64,000 nucleotides of DNA, from positions 4,650,001 through 4,714,000 of the forward strand of contig NZ_PGER01000001.1 of the NCBI RefSeq assembly GCF_002797935.1, read 5' to 3'. The notes beneath the pieces were generated by a model. The model did not search any database. It had not been told where the DNA came from and saw only the letters and a list, made by a program, of their open reading frames with translations. The DNA comes from Flavobacterium sp. 1. Its GTDB lineage: Bacteria > Bacteroidota > Bacteroidia > Flavobacteriales > Flavobacteriaceae. A program made the translations under genes and the position numbers. Positions 35,633-43,392 of this stretch are shown one piece after another; positions within the stretch are counted from its first letter, which is position 1, and each line of letters begins with the position of its first letter.

Positions 35633-37369
35633 ATGCAGCATAAAAATAAAAATATCAGCAATGGAGTAATGCTAAATGTTTATCCAGATAGTATAGGAGA
35701 GAAATTTAGTGATACCGTAGGCATGCTCAAGATGGACGTTTTTAAAGATGTCTTTTCTTTTATATATGTATTGCCAACTTTTTTTAACAGTGATTTAGAT
35801 AGAGGTTTTTCAATCATTGATTATGATATAAACAAGGAACTAGTAGACATAAAAGATTTAAAGGACTTGAATGAACTCCAGATAAAGCTTAAGTTTGATA
35901 TTGTATTGAATCATCTCTCTGTGGCTTCACCACAGTTTAAAGACCTGCTGCAATACGGGAATGAATCTAAATTTAAAGATTTTTTTATCAACTGGAATGA
36001 ATTCTGGGAAGGAAATGGGGTAAAAAATGAAGATGGAATTGTAATTCCAGAACCGAAGTTTCTCAATAAATTATTTATGAGAAAGTCAGGTTTGCCCATA
36101 TTAAAAGTGCGTTTCCCAGATAGTACAGAACAGCCGTATTGGAATACTTTTTATCAGCAAGTAACCTACAATCCGATTGCTGTTGAAGATTTACAAAACA
36201 TAAAAGGATTGACTGAGGCTCAAAATCTATTTATTGTTACTCTAGTGAATGCCGCAATGAATAACAATCAAGATTTTACCACCCTAAACTTTGAAGATTG
36301 TACCCCTCTTAAATTAGAAATTTTACAAATTGTAGAGCAAAAGCGTTCCTATTTAGGACAAATGGATGTCAATGCTGCATCACCTTTGGTTTGGGAATTT
36401 TATGAGGAAACACTAAAAAAATTAAGTGATTATGGTTGTACTATTCTTCGATTAGATGCTTTTGCTTATTTGCATAAACAAGTAGGAGAGTCCAATTTTT
36501 TTAATAAACCTGGAACCTGGGACTATTTAGACCGAATCAAGAAAATAGCACAGCAAAATAATTTAATGTTGTTGCCAGAAATTCACGCAGAATATGGTTT
36601 GCATTTACACGATGAAGTAGCCAATGAAGGATATTATATCTATGACTTTTTCTTACCTGGTTTAACGATTCATACTATCGAAAATCAAACAAGTAAAGCA
36701 TTGATTAGCTGGACTAAGGAAATTATTGCCAAAGGATATAAAACGGTAAATATGCTTGGTTGCCACGATGGAATACCAGTTTTAGATTTGAAAGGCAAGG
36801 AAGTAAACGGTGTTTACAATAAAGGATTATTAGAAGATGCCGAGATTGAAAAAATAATGACCACAATCATGGAACGTGGTGGTCGTGTGAAAAATCTTTA
36901 CGACCCTTCCGGGAATAAAATTTCTTACTATCAAATAAATGCTACTTTTTTTAGTGCATTGGGTGAAAATGAACAAAAGTTACTGCTTGCGAGAGCCATT
37001 CAAATGTTTATGCCTGGAATACCGCAGGTTTGGTATCTAGATATTTTTGCAGGCAAAAACAATTATGAAGCGGCAGATAATGGAGGTAGTGCCGGACATA
37101 AAGAAATTAATCGCACCACATTGTCAATGCAGGATATCGAGCAAGGGCTGAAAACAGAAGTTGTTAATAAACAACTCGAAATCATTCGTTTAAGAAATAC
37201 TTCAAATGCCTTTTCAGGTGAAGTAGATATAAATGATGCTGAAGATGACATCTTGGATATCAAATGGGGTAATGGTACTAGCTTTGCGAACCTAAAAGCG
37301 AACCTTAAAACCAAGGCTTTTACAATTGACTATACAGAAAATGGTATGCTAAGCAAGATGAGTTTCTAA
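35633..37369 (+). CDS. Sucrose phosphorylase-like GH13 (subfamily 18) enzyme with an extra internal segment
   Basis: A cytoplasmic GH13 enzyme of 578 residues. The start GVMLNVYPDSIGEKFSD and the DRGFSIIDYD, RLDAFAY, LPEIHAEY, CHDGI and QMFMPGIPQVWY segments follow bacterial sucrose phosphorylase in order. By position, Asp275 is the nucleophile, Glu316 the acid/base and Asp379 the third carboxylate. Sucrose phosphorylase turns sucrose plus phosphate into glucose-1-phosphate and fructose. Family members run about 480-510 residues; the surplus is mainly an insertion of about 70 residues at roughly 180-250. No signal peptide. It is co-transcribed with the fructokinase. Related GH13_18 specificities (for example sucrose-6-phosphate or glucosylglycerol phosphorylases) remain possible. 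Confidence 0.85.
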   Translation: MQHKNKNISNGVMLNVYPDSIGEKFSDTVGMLKMDVFKDVFSFIYVLPTFFNSDLDRGFSIIDYDINKELVDIKDLKDLNELQIKLKFDIVLNHLSVASPQFKDLLQYGNESKFKDFFINWNEFWEGNGVKNEDGIVIPEPKFLNKLFMRKSGLPILKVRFPDSTEQPYWNTFYQQVTYNPIAVEDLQNIKGLTEAQNLFIVTLVNAAMNNNQDFTTLNFEDCTPLKLEILQIVEQKRSYLGQMDVNAASPLVWEFYEETLKKLSDYGCTILRLDAFAYLHKQVGESNFFNKPGTWDYLDRIKKIAQQNNLMLLPEIHAEYGLHLHDEVANEGYYIYDFFLPGLTIHTIENQTSKALISWTKEIIAKGYKTVNMLGCHDGIPVLDLKGKEVNGVYNKGLLEDAEIEKIMTTIMERGGRVKNLYDPSGNKISYYQINATFFSALGENEQKLLLARAIQMFMPGIPQVWYLDIFAGKNNYEAADNGGSAGHKEINRTTLSMQDIEQGLKTEVVNKQLEIIRLRNTSNAFSGEVDINDAEDDILDIKWGNGTSFANLKANLKTKAFTIDYTENGMLSKMSF

Positions 37370-37489
37370 ATATCGTACTGTAATCGAAAAATCACGTGAA
37401 AATTCATCAAAATAAATAAATAGGTATACGTGAAGAAGGAAGAGAAATTAATAATGATACAAACCAGTAAAGAAAAAAAGTACAGTTAA

Positions 37490-38227
37490 AATTGCCATAT
37501 ATCATTCGGAAATTAAAAAAATACCATATAATTACATCTCAAGTCAGAAAAGCAGAAACCGAACCCACTACAGTATTTTTTTGTATCAAAATCAACTGGA
37601 ACGCCTGATTTTATTCCATACAGAGAAGCTGATTGTCAAATAGATAAGAGTCAAATTTCTGATGAACTTTTAGAATGTGCCAAGATTTTTCATACTACTT
37701 GTTTTGCTTTAAGCAAAAATCCAGCTCGTACCACTATTTTAGAAAGTGCCAAAAAAGCAAAAGCTTTGGGCTTGCAAACAAGTATTGATATTAATTTTTC
37801 TGAGAGGATTTGGACAGACCGGGAGGAAGCTAAGCTTATTCTAAAGGAATACTTATCTACAGATCCTTTAGTAAAATTAAGTACAGATGATTGTTACAGA
37901 CTTTTTGCAGAGACAAAAACGGAAGATTATATTTTTGAATATTTCCATGAATTAGGCGCTTCAACCATTTGCTTGACAAAAGGGAAAGACGGTGTTGTAT
38001 TGTCAAATATCACTTATGGGATATTTCATCAAAAAGCGATACCAATTTCCGAGATAAAAGATACAACTGGCGCTGGCGATGCTTTCTGGACCGGATTTTT
38101 ATACGCACAATTATTGAATAAGAATTTTGAAGAAACAATTACGATTGCCCAAAAACTAGCCAGTATAAAGTTGCAAAACGTCGGGAGGTTACCAGATGAT
38201 CTGAATTTAAATGAAGAACTGAATTAA
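37490..38227 (+). pseudogene. Remnant of a second PfkB fructokinase (5'-truncated, frameshifted)
   Basis: From 37766 an open frame of 153 codons encodes the C-terminal half of a kinase like the one at 34700: DINFSERIW, then DTTGAGDAFWTGFLYAQL and LQNVGRLPDDLN. Homology continues upstream without a start. GTPDFIPYREADCQI and IFHTTCFALSKNPA are in the same frame, and before a run of seven T (37576-37582) an earlier frame continues with KAETEPTT and YIIRKL. Removing one T would join the two frames. The N-terminal third with the GGSPTN-type motif is missing. The gene is therefore dead, or its C-terminal part is only a relic of a duplication around the sucrose phosphorylase gene. Confidence 0.82.
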
Positions 38228-38250
38228 AAAATCCGCTTTAAGCGGATTTT
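38227..38250. terminator. Bidirectional terminator between the kinase remnant and thyA
   Basis: AAAATCCGC - TTTAA - GCGGATTTT, directly after the stop at 38227 and 6 bases from the thyA stop on the other strand. Confidence 0.85.
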
Positions 38251-38255
38251 TAATT

Positions 38256-39107
38256 TTATACAGCTACATTTCCTTTAATAAGGGCATGAGGCTCGTATCC
38301 TTCTAATGTGAAATCATCGAAATCAAAATCGAAGATGTTTTTTATATTTGGATTTAAGATCATTTTTGGAAGCGGTTTGGGTTCACGGCTAAGCTGTAAT
38401 TCAAGTTGCTCAAAATGGTTGTTGTAAATATGCGCATCTCCAAAGGTATGTATAAATTCGCCTAGATCAAGATCACAAACTTGTGCAATCATCATCGTTA
38501 GCAATGCATAAGAGGCAATATTAAAAGGCACTCCGAGAAATATGTCTGCACTGCGCTGATACAATTGGCAGGAAAGTTTTCCTTTGGTTTCTCCTTTAGT
38601 GGTATCTGGTGAAATAACATAAAATTGAAAAAAGGCATGACAAGGAGGTAAAGCAGCCTTATTATTGGCGACATTTTCCTCAAATGATTTAGTAGTGTCT
38701 GGCAATACAGATGGATTCCATGCCGAAACAAGCATTCTGCGGCTGTTTGGATTTGTTTTTAATTCAGTAATAAGCTCTGAAATTTGGTCTATTTCTTCAC
38801 TGTTCCAATTACGCCATTGATGTCCGTAAACCGGACCTAAATTACCCTGGCTATCTGCCCAAGCATCCCATATTTTTACTCCATTTTCCTGAAGGTATTT
38901 AATATTAGTATCGCCTTTCAAAAACCAAAGTAATTCGTATATAATAGATTTAAGGTGTAGTTTTTTGGTAGTCACCATTGGAAAACCTTCGCTTAAATCA
39001 AACCGCATTTGATAGCCAAATACACTTTTTGTTCCAGTTCCAGTTCGATCTCCTTTTTGACAGCCGTTATTCATAACATGCTGTACTAAGTCTAGGTATT
39101 GTTTCAT
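38256..39107 (-). CDS. thyA: Thymidylate synthase
   Basis: Methylates dUMP to dTMP with methylene-THF, yielding the dihydrofolate that FolA recycles. The 283-residue product has [20 protein letters not shown] (dUMP phosphate site), [10 protein letters not shown], the nucleophile in [33 protein letters not shown], and the C-terminal [11 protein letters not shown]. The [11 protein letters not shown] part is canonical. It includes a short insert ([12 protein letters not shown]) compared with E. coli ThyA. It is leftward and ends at the shared terminator. Confidence 0.97.
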   Translation of the reverse strand: MKQYLDLVQHVMNNGCQKGDRTGTGTKSVFGYQMRFDLSEGFPMVTTKKLHLKSIIYELLWFLKGDTNIKYLQENGVKIWDAWADSQGNLGPVYGHQWRNWNSEEIDQISELITELKTNPNSRRMLVSAWNPSVLPDTTKSFEENVANNKAALPPCHAFFQFYVISPDTTKGETKGKLSCQLYQRSADIFLGVPFNIASYALLTMMIAQVCDLDLGEFIHTFGDAHIYNNHFEQLELQLSREPKPLPKMILNPNIKNIFDFDFDDFTLEGYEPHALIKGNVAV

Positions 39108-39186
39108 TTGTGTTTAACCGTTAATTGTCAATTTGTCTAAGATAAACGATTAAACAAATCATCAATTAAACTATTTTAAATTATGA

Positions 39187-39804
39187 CTATCTCTTAGAAA
39201 TTTCGTCTCGAATCTTAGCCGCTTTTTCATAATCTTCATGTTCGACCGCTTGCGCTAATAATTCGTTTAATTCCTGCAAACTATGATTAGAATACGTATT
39301 GCCGGATTCGTTACTCTCGGTTGAGCCAAAAGTCTCTGGATTGGAAAGAATATCTTCTATTTCATTAGACGCTTCGCTTTCAAGAGGGTTGGCTTTCAAA
39401 TAAATTCCTGCTTTGTCCAATATGTTTTTATAGGTAAAAATAGGCGCATTAAATCGAATAGCCAAAGCAATTGCATCTGAAGTTCGGGCATCAATTATTT
39501 CTTCAATTTTATCTCTTTCGCAAATAATGCTGGAATAAAAAACGCCATCAACCAATTTGTGAATAATTACTTGTTTTACAACGATATCAAAACGCTCTGC
39601 AAAATTCTTGAACAAATCGTGTGTCAAAGGGCGTGGAGGCTTAATTTCTTTTTCCAAAGCAATTGCTATAGACTGAGCTTCAAACGCTCCAATAACAATA
39701 GGCAATTTCCGTTCCCCGTCAACCTCATTCAAGATTAACGCATAGGCGCCATTTTGAGTTTGACTGTATGAAATTCCTTTTATAGATAATTTAACTAAGC
39801 TCAT
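39187..39804 (-). CDS. Bifunctional nuclease (DUF151/BFN) family protein with C-terminal UvrB/UvrC motif
   Basis: A 205-residue cytoplasmic protein. Residues 1-130 are the BFN domain: MSLVKLSIKGISYSQ, LPIVIGAFEAQSIAIALE, RPLTHDLFKNF and ARTSDAIALAIRFNAPI. The C-terminal LLAQAVEHEDYEKAAKIRDE is a UvrB/UvrC coiled-coil motif. Both DNase and RNase activity have been reported for plant members; the bacterial role is uncertain. It stands 79 bases before thyA in the same direction. Confidence 0.88.
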   Translation of the reverse strand: MSLVKLSIKGISYSQTQNGAYALILNEVDGERKLPIVIGAFEAQSIAIALEKEIKPPRPLTHDLFKNFAERFDIVVKQVIIHKLVDGVFYSSIICERDKIEEIIDARTSDAIALAIRFNAPIFTYKNILDKAGIYLKANPLESEASNEIEDILSNPETFGSTESNESGNTYSNHSLQELNELLAQAVEHEDYEKAAKIRDEISKR

Positions 39805-39895
39805 GTTGTTATAGTGAGAAGTACAAAGTACTCTATTAATTGTGTCTTATTTCCTGTTTTAAATAAAGTGCAATTTTAATCAAAATTTATGGAAG

Positions 39896-39942
39896 AAAAA
39901 AACTGCCTAAAGCAAAGATACGATTATCTTGTTTTTAGGCAG
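39896..39942 (-). terminator. Terminator of the etf genes
   Basis: CTGCCTAAA (39903-39911) pairs with TTTAGGCAG (39934-39942). An inner stem forms from AAGATA and TATCTT, and on the reverse strand a run of seven T follows. It is leftward, about 120 bases past the etfA stop. Confidence 0.8.
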
Positions 39943-39982
39943 CTTAATTATAAGAGAAATTAAATCTGCAGTGATTTAGTCC

Positions 39983-40047
39983 TTAGCAATTAGCGAAGAG
40001 TGATTAGTTTTTGTTAAAATCTGTGTTTCCAAGCTAATTGCTAATAG
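39983..40047. repeat. Inverted low-complexity TTAGCAATTAGC-type sequence after etfA
   Basis: TTAGCAATTAGC and its exact complement GCTAATTGCTAA, each followed by variants of AGTGATTAGT/CACTAATTA, fill the spacer between etfA and its terminator. Similar TAATTAGTGATT wording occurs at 46665-46685 and 46795-46825. Confidence 0.55.
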
Positions 40048-40063
40048 CTATTCACTAATTACT

Positions 40064-41032
40064 TTAAGATTGGTGTTCTTTGAAAGCTTTGAATTTAGTT
40101 ATTAATTGAGGCACAATTTCGAATGCATCACCTACAACTCCGTAATCCGCTACTTTAAAGAATGGCGCTTCGGGATCGCTGTTAATAACGACTTTTACTT
40201 TAGAAGAGTTAATCCCTGCAATATGCTGTATGGCTCCAGATATTCCAATAGCAATATATAAATTAGTCGCTACTGGTTTTCCTGTCTGTCCTACGTGTTC
40301 TCCATGAGGTCTCCATCCTAAATCGGATACAGGTTTTGAACAAGCAGTTGCTGCTCCAAGAACTCCTGCTAATTCTTCAATCATGCCCCAGTTTTCAGGG
40401 CCTTTAAGACCGCGTCCGGCTGAAACAACGATATCGGCATCGGCAATTGAAACTTTTCCTGAAACTTTTTCTACAGAGACCACTTTTACTCCAAAATCAG
40501 CATCTCCGATAGTTGGATTAAAATCTTCTTCAGTCAAAGAAGAGGCATTTTCAAAGATACCATAAGAGTTTTTACCTATAGTTAATACTTTTACATCCGT
40601 ATTGATTTCAGTGATATTAAAAGCTTTGTTTGAAAAAGCAGTTCTTTTTACTTGAAATGGTGAAGTGTTTACCGGTAAACCAATAACATTTGAAGCATAA
40701 CCAGCTTCTAACGCTACAGCTACAAGAGAAGCCATGTAGATGCTGTCTGTTGTAGAAGGTAATAGAACTATTTTGGCTGCTTCTTTTTGAGCTGCCTGCT
40801 TGATGACATCAGCATAGGCTTTAGCTGTAAAGCTTGTTAATTTGTCATTGTTTACTTTCAAGACCTTATCAACTCCGTATTTTGATAATTCGGAAACATC
40901 ACCAGCATTTACAGTTACAGCTGTAACGGTTGTTCCTAATGATTCGGCTACTTTTTTTGCATAAGATGCTAATTCTAATGCTACTTTTTTAAATTTTCCT
41001 TCTGCAGATTCTGCATATATTAATATTGACAT
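40064..41032 (-). CDS. etfA: Electron transfer flavoprotein subunit alpha
   Basis: The FAD-binding subunit of the heterodimer that passes electrons from acyl-CoA and other dehydrogenases to the quinone pool. The 322-residue product has the C-terminal FAD signature: VSAGRGLKGPENWGMIEELA, then HVGQTGKPVATNLYIAIGIS and SSKVKVVINSDPEAPFFKVAD. The N-terminal part is the alpha/beta nucleotide-like domain shared with EtfB. It lies behind etfB, separated by a 116-base spacer filled with repeated GATTTTAGATTTTAG motifs. Confidence 0.95.
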   Translation of the reverse strand: MSILIYAESAEGKFKKVALELASYAKKVAESLGTTVTAVTVNAGDVSELSKYGVDKVLKVNNDKLTSFTAKAYADVIKQAAQKEAAKIVLLPSTTDSIYMASLVAVALEAGYASNVIGLPVNTSPFQVKRTAFSNKAFNITEINTDVKVLTIGKNSYGIFENASSLTEEDFNPTIGDADFGVKVVSVEKVSGKVSIADADIVVSAGRGLKGPENWGMIEELAGVLGAATACSKPVSDLGWRPHGEHVGQTGKPVATNLYIAIGISGAIQHIAGINSSKVKVVINSDPEAPFFKVADYGVVGDAFEIVPQLITKFKAFKEHQS

Positions 41033-41037
41033 GATGA

Positions 41038-41110
41038 TTTGTGATTTTAGATTTTAGACTTGTGATTTTAGATTTTAGAACTTCGACTAAAGATTTTAGA
41101 TTTTTTTTGC
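41038..41110. repeat. Tandem GATTTTA repeats between etfB and etfA
   Basis: TTGTGATTTTAGATTTTAGA occurs twice in a row (41039 and 41060 region), followed by a shorter third AAGATTTTAGATTT. The remainder of the spacer (41111-41148) has AATCAGCAATCA and TTAATCAGTAATCC. No hairpin terminator is evident, so etfB-etfA can still be one message. Confidence 0.6.
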
Positions 41111-41148
41111 AATCAGCAATCAAAAATCGTTAATCAGTAATCCAATTC

Positions 41149-41895
41149 TTAAATCACTTTCGCTTCGTTGTGCAATAAATTAATTAATTCATCCAGATTA
41201 TCTGCAGAAACTAATTTCACCGCCGATTTTGGAGCTGGTTTTTCAAATTTCACTGCTTTAGTATTTGCAGGTGCATCAACAGGTTCAAGAATCGTCAAAG
41301 CTTTTGTTCTGGCAGTCATGATTCCTCTCATATTTGGAATACGCAAATCTTTTTCCTCTACAATTCCTTTTTGAGTTCCGATGATAAGCGGTAATGTAGT
41401 GCTTACTGTTTCTTTTCCGCCGTCTATTTCGCGAACAGCTGTTACGTTCGTTCCCTCAACAGTGATTGCTGTACAAGAATTTAAAAAGTTGTACCCTAAA
41501 ATACCAGCAATCATACCAGGAACCATTCCGCCATTATAATCTAATGATTCTTTTCCTGCAATTACAATGTCATATTCACAATTTTTAATTACTTCGGCTA
41601 ATTGTTTAGCTACAAAAAAGCCATCGGTTGGATTTGCATTAACACGGATCGCTTCGTTAGCGCCAATTGCCAATGCTTTTCTTAAAGTAGGTTCTGTATC
41701 TGGTCCGCCTACATTAACGATAGTAACTGTAGCACCTTGCTGTTCTTGGAACCATATTGCGCGTGTTAGTCCAAATTCATCATTTGGATTAATTACATAT
41801 TGAACTCCATTGGTATCAAATTCAGCGTCTCCGTTAGTGAAATTGATTTTTGATGTAGTATCAGGAACGTGACTGATGCAAACTAATATTTTCAT
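41149..41895 (-). CDS. etfB: Electron transfer flavoprotein subunit beta
   Basis: AMP-binding partner of EtfA. From the ATG at 41895 it has 248 residues (MKILVCISHVPDTTSKINF). It shows the EtfB signature DIVIAGKESLDYNGGMVPGM and, near residue 182, TTLPLIIGTQKGIVEEKDLR; the C-terminal arm (LVSADNLDELINLLHNEAKVI) wraps EtfA. An upstream in-frame ATG at 41979 would add 28 residues, but the promoter -7 box at 41928-41935 lies inside that extension, so it is not used. It is the first gene of the leftward etfBA pair. Confidence 0.95.
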   Translation of the reverse strand: MKILVCISHVPDTTSKINFTNGDAEFDTNGVQYVINPNDEFGLTRAIWFQEQQGATVTIVNVGGPDTEPTLRKALAIGANEAIRVNANPTDGFFVAKQLAEVIKNCEYDIVIAGKESLDYNGGMVPGMIAGILGYNFLNSCTAITVEGTNVTAVREIDGGKETVSTTLPLIIGTQKGIVEEKDLRIPNMRGIMTARTKALTILEPVDAPANTKAVKFEKPAPKSAVKLVSADNLDELINLLHNEAKVI

Positions 41896-41927
41896 AATTA
41901 TATATTTAAATTCTTTTTTTTCTCTGA

Positions 41928-41935
41928 CAAATTTA
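41928..41935 (-). promoter_or_regulatory. -7 box (TAAATTTG on the reverse strand) of etfBA
   Basis: Exact TAnnTTTG match about 32 bases before the etfB ATG at 41895. It rules out the longer start at 41979. Confidence 0.6.
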
Positions 41936-42130
41936 AAATAATAAATCGAATAATTTACTATGCACGCATAACATTTCATGTAACTATTACGATTTCGTCA
42001 ATTCTAATGTGATAAGAATGTTTATAATGATAATTTTTTTTTAAAATGAATAATATTTTGTGAATTTCAACAATTTACATCAGCCGTCACAATTTGTCAA
42101 GGGGCTATTGTAATTTAAGCAAATAGAAAG

Positions 42131-42156
42131 ACAAGGATTAAGTTCTTGTTTTTTTG
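42131..42156 (+). terminator. Orphan terminator-like hairpin ahead of pdhB
   Basis: ACAAGGA (42131-42137), loop TTAAG, TTCTTGT (42143-42149), then a T run to 42156. No forward-strand gene lies upstream in the 370-base gap between the divergent etfB and pdhB genes. The rest of the gap is AT-rich and without an ORF that I would call. Confidence 0.4.
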
Positions 42157-42308
42157 CGCATGTCATCTAGGTCAAAATAGATAGTAATTATTTTTGTCGG
42201 CTGGGTACGAGTGAAACGAACTGAGGAGGTAAATAGCTCTAAAAAAAACAATAGTATAAAACCTTGTTATTTTAAAGTGTTTTATGCTTTTAAGTAATTT
42301 AAAATAAT

Positions 42309-42316
42309 TATTTTTG
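42309..42316 (+). promoter_or_regulatory. -7 box (TATTTTTG) of pdhB
   Basis: Exact TAnnTTTG match 33 bases before the ATG at 42350; no matching -33 element seen. Confidence 0.55.
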
Positions 42317-42349
42317 CATTTCTAAAAATTACACACAGACTATATAAAT

Positions 42350-43327
42350 ATGAGAACGATACAATTTAGAGAGGCCATTTGTGAAGCAATGAGTGAAGAA
42401 ATGCGTCGCGATGAGTCCATATACTTAATGGGTGAAGAGGTTGCAGAATATAATGGTGCCTATAAAGCATCTAAAGGAATGCTAGCTGAGTTTGGTGAAA
42501 AAAGAGTAATCGATACACCAATTGCTGAACTTGGTTTTACTGGAATTGCAGTAGGATCGGCAATGAATGGCTGTCGTCCGATTGTTGAGTATATGACTTT
42601 CAACTTTTGTTTGGTTGGTATTGATCAAATTATAAATAACGCTGCAAAAATGCGTCAGATGACAGGCGGTCAGTTTAACGTGCCTATCGTTTTCCGTGGA
42701 CCAACTGCTTCAGCAGGACAATTGGGAGCAACTCACTCTCAGGCTATCGAAAACTGGTTTGCCAATACTCCAGGTCTAAAAGTGGTAGTTCCGTCAAATG
42801 TTTATGATGCCAAAGGTTTATTAAAATCGGCTATTCGTGATAATGACCCAGTTATTTTCATGGAATCAGAGCAAATGTATGGTGACAAAGGTGAAGTGCC
42901 AGATGGTGAATATACTATTCCAATTGGAGTTGCCGATATTAAAAGAGAAGGGACTGATGTAACTATCGTTTCTTTTGGAAAAATTATCAAGGAAGCTTAT
43001 ATCGCAGCAGATGAATTGGCAAAAGAAGGAATCTCTTGTGAAATTATCGATTTGAGAACTGTTCGTCCAATGGATAATGAAGCAATTTTAACGTCTGTTA
43101 GAAAAACAAACCGATTGGTAATTCTTGAAGAGGCTTGGCCTTTTGCAAGTGTATCTTCAGAGATTGCTTACCTAGTTCAAGAGCAAGCTTTCGATTTCCT
43201 TGATGCTCCAATTCAACGTATCACTACTGCGGATACTCCAGCGCCATATTCTCCAGTATTATTGAAAGAATGGCTGCCAAATGCAGCAGATGTTGTGAAA
43301 GCAGTTAAGAAAGTATTATACAAATAA
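42350..43327 (+). CDS. pdhB: Pyruvate dehydrogenase E1 component, beta subunit
   Basis: Beta half of the heterotetrameric E1 that decarboxylates pyruvate with thiamine diphosphate. The 325-residue product starts MRTIQFREAICEAMSEEM, has YLMGEEVAEYNGAYKASKGM (ThDP-contacting Glu), DTPIAELGFTGIAVGSAMNG, MRQMTGGQFNVPIVFRGP and the C-terminal transketolase domain with EEAWPFASVSSEIA. The specific pattern GEEVAEYNGAYK is that of PDH rather than branched-chain 2-oxo acid E1. The alpha subunit and E2 genes are not in the window. Confidence 0.94.
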   Translation: MRTIQFREAICEAMSEEMRRDESIYLMGEEVAEYNGAYKASKGMLAEFGEKRVIDTPIAELGFTGIAVGSAMNGCRPIVEYMTFNFCLVGIDQIINNAAKMRQMTGGQFNVPIVFRGPTASAGQLGATHSQAIENWFANTPGLKVVVPSNVYDAKGLLKSAIRDNDPVIFMESEQMYGDKGEVPDGEYTIPIGVADIKREGTDVTIVSFGKIIKEAYIAADELAKEGISCEIIDLRTVRPMDNEAILTSVRKTNRLVILEEAWPFASVSSEIAYLVQEQAFDFLDAPIQRITTADTPAPYSPVLLKEWLPNAADVVKAVKKVLYK

Positions 43328-43345
43328 TTTGAATATAACTATTTG

Positions 43346-43386
43346 AAAAGCTTCATCAATTGTAATTTTGATGAAGCTTTTTTTTA
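43346..43386 (+). terminator. Terminator after pdhB
   Basis: AAAAGCTTCATCAA (43346-43359) pairs with TTGATGAAGCTTTT (43368-43381), followed by a T run, just before the next start at 43393. Confidence 0.9.
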
Positions 43387-43392
43387 TACATC

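Noticed and set aside
37766..38227. Calling a complete short sugar kinase
   Set aside because: It has only the C-terminal half of PfkB, and homologous codons continue upstream of the ATG across a frameshift.
39983..40047. CRISPR-like or att-type repeats after etfA
   Set aside because: The words are low-complexity and irregularly spaced, without unique spacers or an integrase.
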